DNA from: Clarireedia homoeocarpa | Taxonomy: Eukaryota > Ascomycota > Leotiomycetes > Helotiales > Rutstroemiaceae | Assembly (NCBI GenBank): GCA_001465935.1 | Contig: LNKV01000013.1 | Location: forward strand, 372,001 to 436,000 | Length of the DNA stretch: 64,000 bases | Direction: 5' to 3' | Shown: positions 34,649 through 44,598 of the stretch, in pieces | Numbering within the stretch: the stretch's first letter is position 1 | Layout of the letters: every line of letters begins with the position of its first letter | Position numbers and translations under genes: made by a program | The notes under the pieces: generated by a model | Database searches by the model: none | Told to the model about the DNA's origin: nothing | What the model saw: the letters and a program-made list of their open reading frames with translations, nothing else

Positions 34649-35358
34649 ATGAGATGTATGTTTGGTGGTTATTGTTGTGGAAGGATCTAGAGGATGAAAA
34701 CTTGAGGACATGGAAGAGAGGAGCTGGCCGAGAGCTGAGTTGAAATCAGTTGAAGAATGAATTCATACTATAAAGAGAGACAATGGGGAGTGTGCGGATG
34801 ATCTCCAGTTGCGAAAATGGTCTAGCAGAAGGAAAAAGCATCAGAGCACAAGTTTTGTGATAATACCAGGCGTTTCGGCGCGCCACTTCATCTTCCCCCC
34901 TCGAGGATAACCTCATGCATGTATATCATCAATCAATTAGGTCAACAGAAAACTTGTAAACGTTCATTCTATCGCATTTTAACTCTTTCTATGCACAGAG
35001 TGATGTGGAAACGACTAAATAAAGACAGACATTTGAGAACATCGCCAAGCCATTATGTTTTTTGTATGCGTGCGAAAAAGACCCCGGATTCATACTCGAG
35101 AAAACGCCAGCTAACCCAGATCTACGGGAGCTTGCTCTGCACCTCCTTCCCACCCTTGTCGACCGAGAATGCGAGAGAATCTGGCTAGAACTTTCAAAAC
35201 AGGGCAGATCAAAAAGGAAATGCCAGCGGTAGTACCAGAAACAGATCATCTTATATCTCTTAGAAAAAGCAAGTTTATATCAATTCCATTTGTATCCGCT
35301 TTACGCTTGACCCAACCAAACCTAAGGCACCATTCCATTTATTATAGAGCCCCAAACA
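34649..35358. other. Convergent intergenic region
   Basis: About 700 nt between the U2AF stop and the stop of the oxysterol-binding protein gene. It should contain both 3' untranslated regions. I see no gene or repeat. Confidence 0.5.
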
Positions 35359-37341
35359 TTAACCCTCCGCATCTACAAACTCATCCAGACTTTGCGTATC
35401 AGTATCTTGTCTCTTCAAGGTCGTCGAGTTCTCCTCTCCGGTTGGCAAATCCTTGCGTAAATCTTCGTGGAAGTCAATCAGTGATCCATGCTGGGCCTGA
35501 GATGTGCTCGTGGATTGAAGAGTGTTCTCGAGATCCTTCTGTTGTTGGTTGTTTTCTGTTTGGCCTGGATGAGAATTGGTTGCGTGTTGCGCAGTAGATG
35601 AATCAGCGTTGAAATCAATGAGATTCTCCTGAGCTTGGAGTGGTGCTGCCGGAACCGGTGGGGCTGGTGTTTGTTCCGGCGCTGATACCGGTGTGGGAGC
35701 TGGAACTGGTTCTGGAGCCTTGGCCTGTTCTGGTTGGTGATGCTGTGGAGGAATTTGGTTCTTTTCGGTGAATTTCTGACCTGGAAGTATGGGGTAAACA
35801 GCAAGGATTTGCTCCGTCTGCTTCTGTGGTGTGTCGCCATCACTGTCGTTTCCATCAATACGTAGAACGTAGAGCAATATCGGCGGGACTTACATGATAG
35901 CGTTCAATATCCAATCCAGATCTTCTTCACCCTCCTCGGGTCCACCAGGGCCACCTTTCACTGGCCTAAAAAGCCTCGGTTGCCATTCAACCCCTTCTTC
36001 TACTCGCTTGGCTGCCTCGTCTCTTTGCATATCCTCAATAAACGTCTTTTCGTCTGTTGCTAGTTCGTGATTCCGTTCCTTCACTGCCTTTGCTGTCTTG
36101 GCCCATAACTTCTGCGATTCCCTGTCATCTTGTTCTTCCAAAGGTCTCGATAATGGGGGTGATGGCTTTGCTCTGGTAGCATCGAAGAGTAGCTCTTTCT
36201 TTCCGGTCTAGGTGTATCTCGTCAGTAGACTCCCGCGTGTTCCCCTTGCCAAAGACCTACCTTAACACTTTTGATCGTCATCTCCCCAGACCACATGCCA
36301 GAAAGTTCATATAAGATCTCTCCGGTTTTGTCGTTCTTAATTGTGCCCCCAATAGCATTATATGTTCCCCCAAAATAGCCTTTCGTCTTAAACTCGATAT
36401 CTGCACTCAAACCGAGCTCTGGACAGCGAACGAAGCTGTGATCACCCAGTTCATACTTCATTTTTCCGAAGAGAATACCTCTAGCATACATGTTGGGCTG
36501 AGTTAAGATACTAGTTTTCAAGTTAGTATGTTCCCTGTTCTTGCTGCATTTACAGCTCGCCACTTACTATCGCTCTCCCTTTGGTCCAGTCCCTCTATTC
36601 AAGAAGCGCAAAATGGCAATGCCCTCCATCATACTAGCTGCCGAGTTTCCCAAAAATTTACTGCGAGGTTTCAGACACCCATCGATTCGAATATTATGCT
36701 CTGGAGCCATGTAGAAGTAGCTTGACTTGGGAGGGTGATGCGAGGTTTGTTCGGAGATGTAATAGCCTTTTGTGTTGTCTGGGAATTGCCAATAGCAGGT
36801 ATATATTTCGCCAAGAATAGGATTGAGAGGCTTCTTAACCCCTCTATGGCATTTTGTTAGCAGGACGTGCTTTTCGAAATTGAGCAAACAACTCACGGGG
36901 GTTTGATGTGCCATCCACTCAGATAGAATTTGACCACCGAAACAAATCTCTCTACTGGATCCTCAACGTCGGGCATAGGTAGTAGTGTCTCTGGATGTGC
37001 CATGAAACTATACACATGTCAGCGCCTTCAACTTCCATCTTTTCCGCCGACATCTTGTCTGAGCTATCTACGCACTTTGTGATTCTTTCCAGCATGCTCC
37101 GAGGTTCGAGAATGAAGGTAGGTAGGACGACACGGCTAAGATCTGCTCCAGGCCGGAGCTGTGAGATGATGTGCGAGAGGACTGTGTTCAACCAGTATGT
37201 CAGCCTTTACCCCTCTTCTCGGCGTGTGCGATATTGGGATGTCCTACCATTTCCCTGATCCGGCTCAACGATGGTAGTTTCATCTTCTGGGTCGGATACC
37301 TTCGACTCATCGGCGGAGGACCGATTGCCTAAAGTTCCCAT
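35359..37341 (-). CDS. Oxysterol-binding protein family (OSBP/ORP)
   Basis: I join seven exons: 37248-37341, 37076-37181, 36897-37007, 36568-36843, 36261-36510, 35894-36207 and 35359-35842, giving 544 residues with consistent phases. The lipid-binding ORD starts at about residue 33. It has LRPGADLSRVVLPTFILEP as the lid side, then WHIKPPGVKKPLNPILGE, the signature EQTSHHPP (usual form EQVSHHPP), KSKFLGNS and YFGGTYNAIGG. The ORD ends near residue 390 with EDLDWILNAI. The last 150 residues are Pro/Gln/Ala-rich with two LIDF motifs and end in LDEFVDAEG, resembling a FFAT signal for VAP/Scs2 on the ER. There is no PH domain. Such proteins move sterols or phosphoinositides between membranes. A further upstream exon near 37430-37548 is possible but not supported. 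Confidence 0.9.
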
Positions 37342-37750
37342 GTTGACATTAGTGATGCATTCCTATGACTCCTGCGTCCAAAAGGTGAATCGACCAGAGC
37401 GGTAAAAACAGAAGGAACGTACTTGCAGCAGAGTGCCTCCGGTGGGAATGTCCCAAGCTGACCATCCTTGCGGCTTCAAATTGTAGATAGAGGCCTGTTC
37501 GAAAAAGGACTTTGGTGAGAGGGCAAAAGAATTCAGCGTCGTAACCACAACTTTCCAAATACGGCAGAGCTGTAGACTAGACCACGGTCGATTTTGTTAA
37601 AAGACAATCTGAGGATTTCAAGAATAGGTCGTTTGTCGCTGTCGGGTTGTGGTGGAATAGTAATAAGAGAAACAAAAAAGCTGAGTATGTATGTTTACCA
37701 CAGGGTGGACCGCAGAATTCTTTCGCATTCGGATGTTGAGAGTTGCGACT

Positions 37751-37782
37751 GGGGACTGGGGACGGGGGACGGGGGACGGGGG
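37751..37782 (+). repeat. G-tract array, possible G-quadruplex
   Basis: Five runs of four or five G are separated by two or three bases (37751-54, 37758-61, 37764-68, 37771-75, 37778-82). This meets the usual pattern for an intrastrand G-quadruplex. It lies about 410 nt upstream of the minus-strand OSBP start codon. Confidence 0.85.
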
Positions 37783-37808
37783 ACTAGTTCTAGGGACTGG
37801 GGACTGCA

Positions 37809-37899
37809 GTCACTCACTCACTCACTCACTCGCTCACTCAGTCAGTCACTCAGTCACTCAGTCACTCAGTCACTCAGTCACTCAGTCACTCAGTCACTA
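37809..37899. repeat. CACT / CACTCAGT microsatellite
   Basis: Tandem CACT tetramers grade into about seven copies of the octamer CACTCAGT. It follows the G-tract array closely, and both lie in noncoding DNA. Confidence 0.95.
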
Positions 37900-38196
37900 C
37901 ACCGACAGGCACGTCACAGGCAAATGTACTAGGGGAGACAGGCTGGGCTAGCTAGGCAGAGATTTAGACAGTCGTACCGAGCGTAGTCATATGAAGTCAG
38001 GTGTATCATCGAATGAGATCAATGAATATGGAAGTACGTATACAGACAGCCTCGACAGAATACTCGTAACTCGCAACTGGTAAAAGTCCAAGAATTATGC
38101 CTGTACAAGCAAACGTCAAAGGGGGGAGTCTCATGGTATTTCGTGGGGTTTCACTCATTTCGTCATCTTTTTTCAGCTGGTTTTATGGTCCAAGAG

Positions 38197-38402
38197 CTGG
38201 GTTCACTAGGTTGGTTCACTGTACTGGTAGGTTTACCAGGTTTACTAGGTTCACTAGGTTCATTAGGTTGACAACTTCTGCGCATCAGAAGCGTTTCCCA
38301 CTTCCTTCCAGAACATCTGAATACACCTTATAGGGGAGCACATTAAGGGGCATAGCCAGACAACCCGACAACCCGACAACCCGACAACCTCGCCAACCTC
38401 GA
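38197..38402. repeat. AGGTTCACT-type and CAACCCGA-type imperfect arrays
   Basis: At 38197-38270 a roughly nine-base motif (AGGTTCACT, AGGTTTACT) recurs imperfectly. At 38359-38402 the octamer CAACCCGA repeats about four times and then grades into CAACCTCG. The DNA between is unremarkable. Confidence 0.75.
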
Positions 38403-39421
38403 CAATACAACTTCTCCGGCCTTAGCTGTTGTTAGCAACATACAGTACTCTTACTCTTTCTCCAACTACAAGATCCGGCTCTTGGTGAAGGGACCCCCTC
38501 ATTAGGTGCCAAGACAGCAAATCTGGAAGAATAGACTTGCTCTGTACGAGTACTGCGCAACGAGAAGTGACATGCTGAGAAAAGGCAAATATTCACCATT
38601 ACGGAACTTCATCTACGTTTTCCATCATCCACAACGTCAAACCTCGACAGCAACACCGTATACACCGTATATATGGCGGGGTTAAACGTGCAAAGGATCA
38701 GAACCATGTGCTGAGTCAGCACGTGAGCCCACAAATGGAGATATCAAGAATTATCTTCCTCCCAGCCTTCACAGCTACTCTACTTCTTACTATTTGCTAA
38801 ACTCTACAATAAATATAGAACTTTCACAGATTACCTGGCCAACTAATGTGCAAGTAGTGCTCGCACATTCAAGACGAGACGTTCCTAGCTGACAATTCAC
38901 GTTCTCGTGAGTAACTTTTCGCAAAAGTTATCAAACTCCGAGTCCGACCCTTACACCGATTGGAGTGAGAGTGGAGTCCAAATAGTATTGTCGCTGGGGA
39001 GGGTGGCGAGCAAGGCTCCGGCGGTTCCGGTCAAGGCGACCAAGTGACCGAGTAACGCTTGATCAGACTTATGCGCAAAATCTTTGTGTCTTACCAACCC
39101 GTTCATCGTGAATCCCGAAGCAAGTGCGAACTGAACAGAATCGTCACGAGCAAGTGGTGCACGTGCTTGAAGGGCGACGACGAGGTGATTGCTGTTGGAA
39201 ATGGGTTGTAGAAAGGATGTAAGGATATTGTGAGTTCGCTTCACTAAACCGTGGCTGTGTGGCTCAGATTAAATTCTGCCTTGAGCATTTTCTCTCTCTC
39301 TCTCTTCCTCTCCTTTCTCCACCACAGCAAGTCTTCAGGAAACGTTACTGCTCCCTCTCAAACTTTAAACTCTTTAATATCTTCCTTCCCCGCCTGCCGA
39401 GACCATTCTCGAGCACGAGAG

Positions 39422-39743
39422 ATGCAGTCGTCGGCACTAGGATGGCAACCTGAGATACTAACCCCCAAGCGCAAGGTATGCGATAGTTCTGCTGTTTCAT
39501 TCACCGGGAGGGAGCCGTTGTTTGTCGATGAAGATGATGATAGGTAAACATCTCCATTCAACCTACCAATCTCCATCCACTTAGATCAACAAGCACAGCA
39601 GCCTCTCAATCAACCCACAGACTTCTTCCTCCACCGTCTCCACACAGAGAACCCTTAAGATAACTCCTTTCAGAGGGTTTCGCTGGCGCCAGCGAGAAAC
39701 CTGTTTCTCAAATCCCTTAAACATATGGTTATGCTGGATATAA
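39422..39743 (+). CDS. Possible small two-exon gene, function unknown
   Basis: An ATG at 39422 opens MQSSALGWQPEILTPKRK and continues to FVDEDDDR. A GTAAAC donor at 39544 and a CACAG acceptor ending at 39598 (55-nt intron) continue the frame to a TAA at 39741-39743, for 88 residues in total (exons 39422-39543, 39599-39743). The second part reads LSINPQTSSSTVSTQRTLKI and PFRGFRWRQRET. The composition looks protein-like, with an acidic patch followed by a basic block, but I cannot match it to a family. The gene could also be noncoding chance or a fragment of something longer. Confidence 0.35.
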
Positions 39744-40818
39744 ATGCGAACCACCAAGTATTTCACGAACAAGCAACATTTATGCTCAATAAATTTACTA
39801 TATACTGTATCTCTCGATATCACATCATCTCACCTAATTCGATCTGATCTCTATACCCCCGTAACCCAAACCAGGTAGGTATATTCATTCTTGATTCCGA
39901 TCAACCAAGCCCAAATAGATTCCGGTCCAGGCCGATCCAATCCAGTCCAACCCATTCTGGTTCCATCTTTTCCCAAGAAAACAATGAAACAAATCACACC
40001 TATGTCCCCAAGTCCCAGTTCCCCAGTGCCTAGCCCCGTTCCTAGTGCCGATCCCGAGCCCCATCCCAATCCCGAGCCCCATCCCAACCCCGATCCCAAT
40101 CCTAGAGTGGTATCCTCAAAATATGCACAAAGAAATTCAGTCCATCATTCATTCTCGATGCCGAATCCCACCTAGCCCAGCCATCCATATCGTTCGTTTT
40201 CCTGCCTAGAAACGTATCAAAAAGAGAGAGAACGAAAAAGAAACATTCAAAGTCAGAAAAACAAAAGCAGATATCCCTCCCAAAAACACCATCGCTAAAT
40301 GATCAACCGGCCGTGTCATATCATATCAAACCATATGCTATGTATTGCCACTCCCTCCATGCATTCGATCAACCATACCATTCGCCGGAAGGAGTAGAAG
40401 AGGAAATCAAGAATTCTCCAGATATATCAAACACGCTTATCATTCCTTTTCCCCTTCCGTTTCCTACGGAAATGAATGATTGATTGTCTCCATGCCAATG
40501 ACCCCACGCTAAATGAGATGCCCCGAAGACCTAGCAAAGATATGCGAGACGCCGTATTTGATGCAGATATGTATATGTATGTATATATGTATGAAACGAG
40601 TGAAATAGTCGTGGCAAGACAAACTTTTGTGGTGAAGTCATGTATGTATTTTTCGGGGCTGAATGGTTCCAAGTGGACGGGTTTGGCTTATAGTTAGTCC
40701 TCCCCAATCAGCCATAATATCTTGAATGTCAAACAAACCCAATGTGCGTCGCAAAAGTACAACAGTCATTCGGCCCAAGGAAGGTTTCGATGTCGGATTG
40801 GATTAGCGAGAATTTTCC
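39744..40818. other. Intergenic region
   Basis: This is the 3' flank of the WD40 gene, which lies on the minus strand. CCCGAG/CCCCAT/CCCAAT hexamers repeat at about 40052-40104, and TATATGTATG-type dinucleotide runs occur at about 40567-40592. No gene is supported. Confidence 0.5.
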
Positions 40819-43268
40819 TCAGAAGGGGGGTATGTTCGTAAGGAGCGCAGCTCGACCCTCTCGTCGTTTTGTCGTGCTCCATAGCTCTGGGTGATCGGCA
40901 GAGTACTCGTCCATCGGACTACTATTGCGAGCTCGCTTCTGTCCAGCGAACCTACGTCTGTCCTCGTCTAGCTGAGTAAATCCCTCTGTGGCGAAATCGC
41001 ATCGATCGAACTCCATGATGCCACCCCTCAGACGATCGCAATTTGCAACGATTAAACTTTGGCCATCATCTGTGAAGTCTATACCACCGATTTCTCCGAA
41101 AAAGCTAAGAACTTGTTTACTGTCGAACGTCTCGGCGTTGATGATGTTGACATAGTCTCCCGGCTCAGCAGCAGCAAGTACTCTTCTGCCAGAACCTATG
41201 GGTGAGAACTTCAAACCCCTGACCCCAGCCATCTCAGAGGCAATAGTTTGTACCGGCTGTGCGATTCCAGCACTATTCGTCCACTTTCGAGCGTCCCAGA
41301 TCTTGACTAGCATATCCTGATTTCCGGTGGCTACAGTCCATCCATCACCGGACCAAGCACACGCGAATCCAAAATCGCGATGACCATCAAGGCCTTGCAA
41401 GATTTCGCCAGTATCAGAATTGCATATCATCACCCTACGAGTGTCACCCACCATTACTCGAAGTCGTTGGTCAGGAGACTCAGCCGTGCAGTTAATAGCA
41501 GGCTCGTACATGTGCGACGAGATGAATTTATTGGTAGCCACATCAAGAGTCCTGACACCTGAGTCGTTTGATGAAAAAGTAACCAAAGGTGATGAAGAGC
41601 TTCGCGAAAGATGAATTTGAACATGATTCGTGATGTTGTTTATATGTTCTGTAATAACCCCCTGCGAAGCCTTCATCCCTTTTCTTGCGCGAATATTCAT
41701 CAAGCCATATTGTCCTGCGAACCCACCGGCTACAACGATATCGTGGGCGGATGCCATTGTAGAGATTTGAAGCTCGTCAAATGAAAGATTGAAAGTCCTC
41801 ACAAGAGGATTACTCATATCAATGAGAGCTTTGGGAGCGGACCTGCTGGACGTATTGTAATGCATGACTTTGGATGTGCTGGCGAAAAATATACGATCTC
41901 TTGACGGGCAGGCAATAAGATTTCGTAACTGAAAGTGAGCAAGGTGGACTTTAGGTTGAAAATCCATACGACGAAATCTGAAGTAGTTCTCATCATTCGG
42001 AAGCCTTGCGCCCGGTAATTTTTTCTATTCGTTATTAGCATCATAATGTATCCTCAACTGACGAATCAACTCACATGCCACTGAGGATTGATGTATCTCA
42101 GATTTGTATAGTTCTTATAAGTCTGACGGCGCATCTGTCGAGCTTCCAATCTAGATACGCCAAGCAGCGACCAATCAATCCTTTGGAAATCGCACTCTTC
42201 TCCCTTGAGGTCGTTGATTGTCACAGGGTCAATGTCGTTCTCGGTGCTATATCTAGCAACCCCATGGGCTGCAGGACCCCGGTATCTTCTATCCTTCGCT
42301 CTTCTCATCATACGGGCCTGGTCAGCCCAATCGAGAAGAAAAGCACCGAAGTTCATATTGATTTGATGTTCCACTTCAGCATGGTCAGCATCAGATTCCT
42401 GGTCATCAGCCCATATTGCATCCAAAGAATTTAAATGAGAAGGAGAATTAAAAAGACCAGCCTGCCCAAAGAAAGAAGCATCCATCACTGGTATATTTGT
42501 CCAATTATTTAAGAACCCAGTTTGAGCCTGTGTCGAACCTACAACCGCAGGTGGTTGGCTGTGAGAAGAAACTACTGTGGCAACATCATGTTGTGTGGCT
42601 GTAGCTACCGACACGGGAGGAAGAGAAGTAAAGGGAAGGGATGCTGTACTCTGATTGTGTAAGAAGGGGTCATGATGTTCCGCTTGACTCGAGTCATTAT
42701 CCCCATGCTGTTGTCCATCTTGAATATGCTGCAACTGTTGAGATACCTCTGACATGACTGCTGGCAAATCAGTCGTAGCTGCGCCAGACACAGCGGGGAC
42801 TGGCATAGGCCCAAAGTCTTCAAATCCCCCTCCCGGTCCATATGCCGAATTGTAACCAGACATATTGGGAGTTGCCTGGGATGATTCGACCAACATCATA
42901 TTGTGCAAGTCAGGATTCGTAGGTGTGCCTCCCAGGCCATCGTGTCCCATGGGTTCCGTGTTAAACATATCCATATCAATTTGAATATGTACCTCATGCG
43001 AAATAGTTGATGCTAAAGCTGCGCCTCCATCGGACATGTCCTGGTCTTCATCCTCCATCGGCTCGAATAGCACTAAATCATTAGTTGCAAGATATGTTCC
43101 AAGACTATTGGCATGCGCCGTATTTGATGCGCCGATGGAAGTGGTAATCGATGGAACATGAGTCGCAGTATTATGATTTCCATGTTCTGTCAGGGTGACG
43201 CCATTGGGTGTATCGATATCGAGGTTCTCTATCGAATCTTCAGGAGGGGTCGGTAGCGTTACAGGCAT
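40819..43268 (-). CDS. WD40-repeat protein with disordered N-terminal half
   Basis: Two exons, 42075-43268 and 40819-42024, join in phase 0 over a 50-nt intron (GTGAGT donor) and give 799 residues. I choose the ATG at 43268 (MPVTLPTPPEDS); the frame is open further upstream but the extra sequence is not protein-like. The first 300 residues are acidic and Ser/Thr/Gln-rich. A conserved basic block at about 375-398 (SRLEARQMRRQTYKNYTNLRY) bridges to the propeller. WD-type blades follow: DRIFFASTSKVMHYN, then GHRDFGFACAWSGDGW followed by VKIWDARKW, and GIDFTDDGQSLIVANC. The C-terminal 50 residues are basic (RRRFAGQKRARNSS). Its partner proteins are unknown to me, and a nuclear scaffold role is only a guess. 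Confidence 0.88.
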
Positions 43269-43960
43269 TGCGCCGCCTTCGTTACTGTAACTCTTGATCT
43301 TCTGATATGAACAGTTATCATGAAGAGGAAAAACTCGACAATTGTGTCTGGTCAAGGAATTGTCGTCGATATTATGGGCATATACATCGAAGCTAGAGAA
43401 GCTCCAGTCGCAGAGGATTAATGTAGCGGTTGAAAGGCAACGTCGGTAAGTTATTATTCGGAAGCAAAGATGCGGCAATGTGCGAGTGGAGTGGTACGAG
43501 GACGGGCGCCTCTACGAACAGAAACGTAAAGCTGCAGTGTGTGTCTGTGGGGGTCTGCTGTCTGCTGTGGTGAGATGGGTGCGTGTTTCTATGCTCCAAA
43601 ATTATTGTAGCATCAGATTATTGGGCGAAAGATTTGGTGTGGATGAGCAAGGTGTACCCGCACTCGTGAGAAGGAATGCTCAGTGGTGGCGGCGGTCCAT
43701 TGGGTCGTTAAGGGGAGGGGGGGGTGGTTGATATTGGCGGGTTGAAGATTTCTGACTGTATGTGTAGTGAAATTGGCTCGTGGCAAAAGAAGGTATTGGT
43801 TTAGGTGTGCGTGTCTGTGTGCGGCATGGGGGTTCTCGGCGGCGAGGTTATGGATCTATGTTTGGACGAGGCGGGGGAGGAGGGGACGAGGGGACGAGAG
43901 GAGACGAGGATGACTGTATGGGTATTTTGTTTTATTTTTTGCCTGCAGACCGTGGTGACT

Positions 43961-44088
43961 GTTTCTGTGTCTGTGTCTGTGTCTGTGTCGGTCTGTGTCG
44001 GTCTGGGTCTGTGTCTGTTGTGTCTGTTGTGTCTGTTGTGTCTGTTGTGTCTGTTGTGTCTGTGTCTGTGTCTGTCTGTTTCTGTCCA
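43961..44088. repeat. CTGTGT / TTGTGTCTG minisatellite
   Basis: Hexamers of CTGTGT grade into five copies of the nine-base unit TTGTGTCTG and back to CTGTGT. The array is stop-free in several frames and so produces long spurious frames. Confidence 0.95.
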
Positions 44089-44499
44089 AGGTTGGTGGGG
44101 TTTGTTCCGCGTGGGATGATGGCTTTTCGGACTGCGTCTTCCGAGTGGTCAATAAAAAAGGGATGGATGTAACTGGTGTAAGAAAAGGGTCGGTTCAAAG
44201 GCTCCCAACTCTCCCAAATAAAGACTCGGGCGGGATGTATAGGAATGTCCCGCAAGGTAGAGTTATATTCCATTCCAATATAAAGCATGGGGCATAGTTG
44301 ACCAAGCCGTACCGTACTATTGTACCGTCTCGACCGTGTTTAGTACAGTACAGCAAGTACCTCCGTACACGGCTCCGTGGACATGAACATGACCATGTCC
44401 GTGATTAGCCTTACCAATCGAAATTGCACTTCGCCATGCGCTCGAATAGGAAGGGCGTAGAGTGGGTAGAGTGGGTAGAGTGTGCCGAGTGTGTCGAGA

Positions 44500-44598
44500 G
44501 TGTCGAATGTCGAGTGTCGAGTGTCGAGTGTCAAGTGTCGAGTGTCGAGTGTCGACTGTCGAGTGTCGAGTGTCGACTGTCGAGTGTCGAGTGTGTCG
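44500..44598. repeat. GAGTGTC heptamer array with higher-order pattern
   Basis: About 14 copies of the heptamer GAGTGTC occur, with variants AAGTGTC and GACTGTC. In the right half the variant GACTGTC recurs every third unit, giving a 21-bp higher-order repeat. Confidence 0.95.

Larger units (their letters stand above)
37342..39421. other. Intergenic region rich in simple repeats
   Basis: About 2 kb of mostly noncoding DNA upstream of the OSBP gene. It carries a G-rich tract, a CACTCAGT array and two further imperfect arrays (AGGTTCACT-type at about 38197-38270 and CAACCCGA-type at 38359-38402). A minus-strand frame at 38951-39244 lacks an ATG. Confidence 0.5.

Noticed and set aside
36952..36970. 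Apparent one-base frameshift in the conserved ORD of the OSBP gene
   Set aside because: It came from my own misreading of a line join. Checked against the stop codon position in the neighbouring frame, the sequence reads cleanly and exon phases agree.
37363..37548. Upstream exon of the OSBP gene containing NLKPQGWSAWDIP
   Set aside because: The donor after this segment does not match the phase needed to reach the ATG-containing exon, so I left it out of the model.
38951..39244. Minus-strand frame of 97 codons with a plausible composition
   Set aside because: It begins at a GTG, and the only ATG is internal; no upstream exon was found. It may be the last exon of an unseen gene, but evidence is lacking.
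43780..44297. Several overlapping frames on both strands of the CTGTGT array
   Set aside because: They are repeat artefacts with Val/Cys or Thr/Gln runs and no family likeness.
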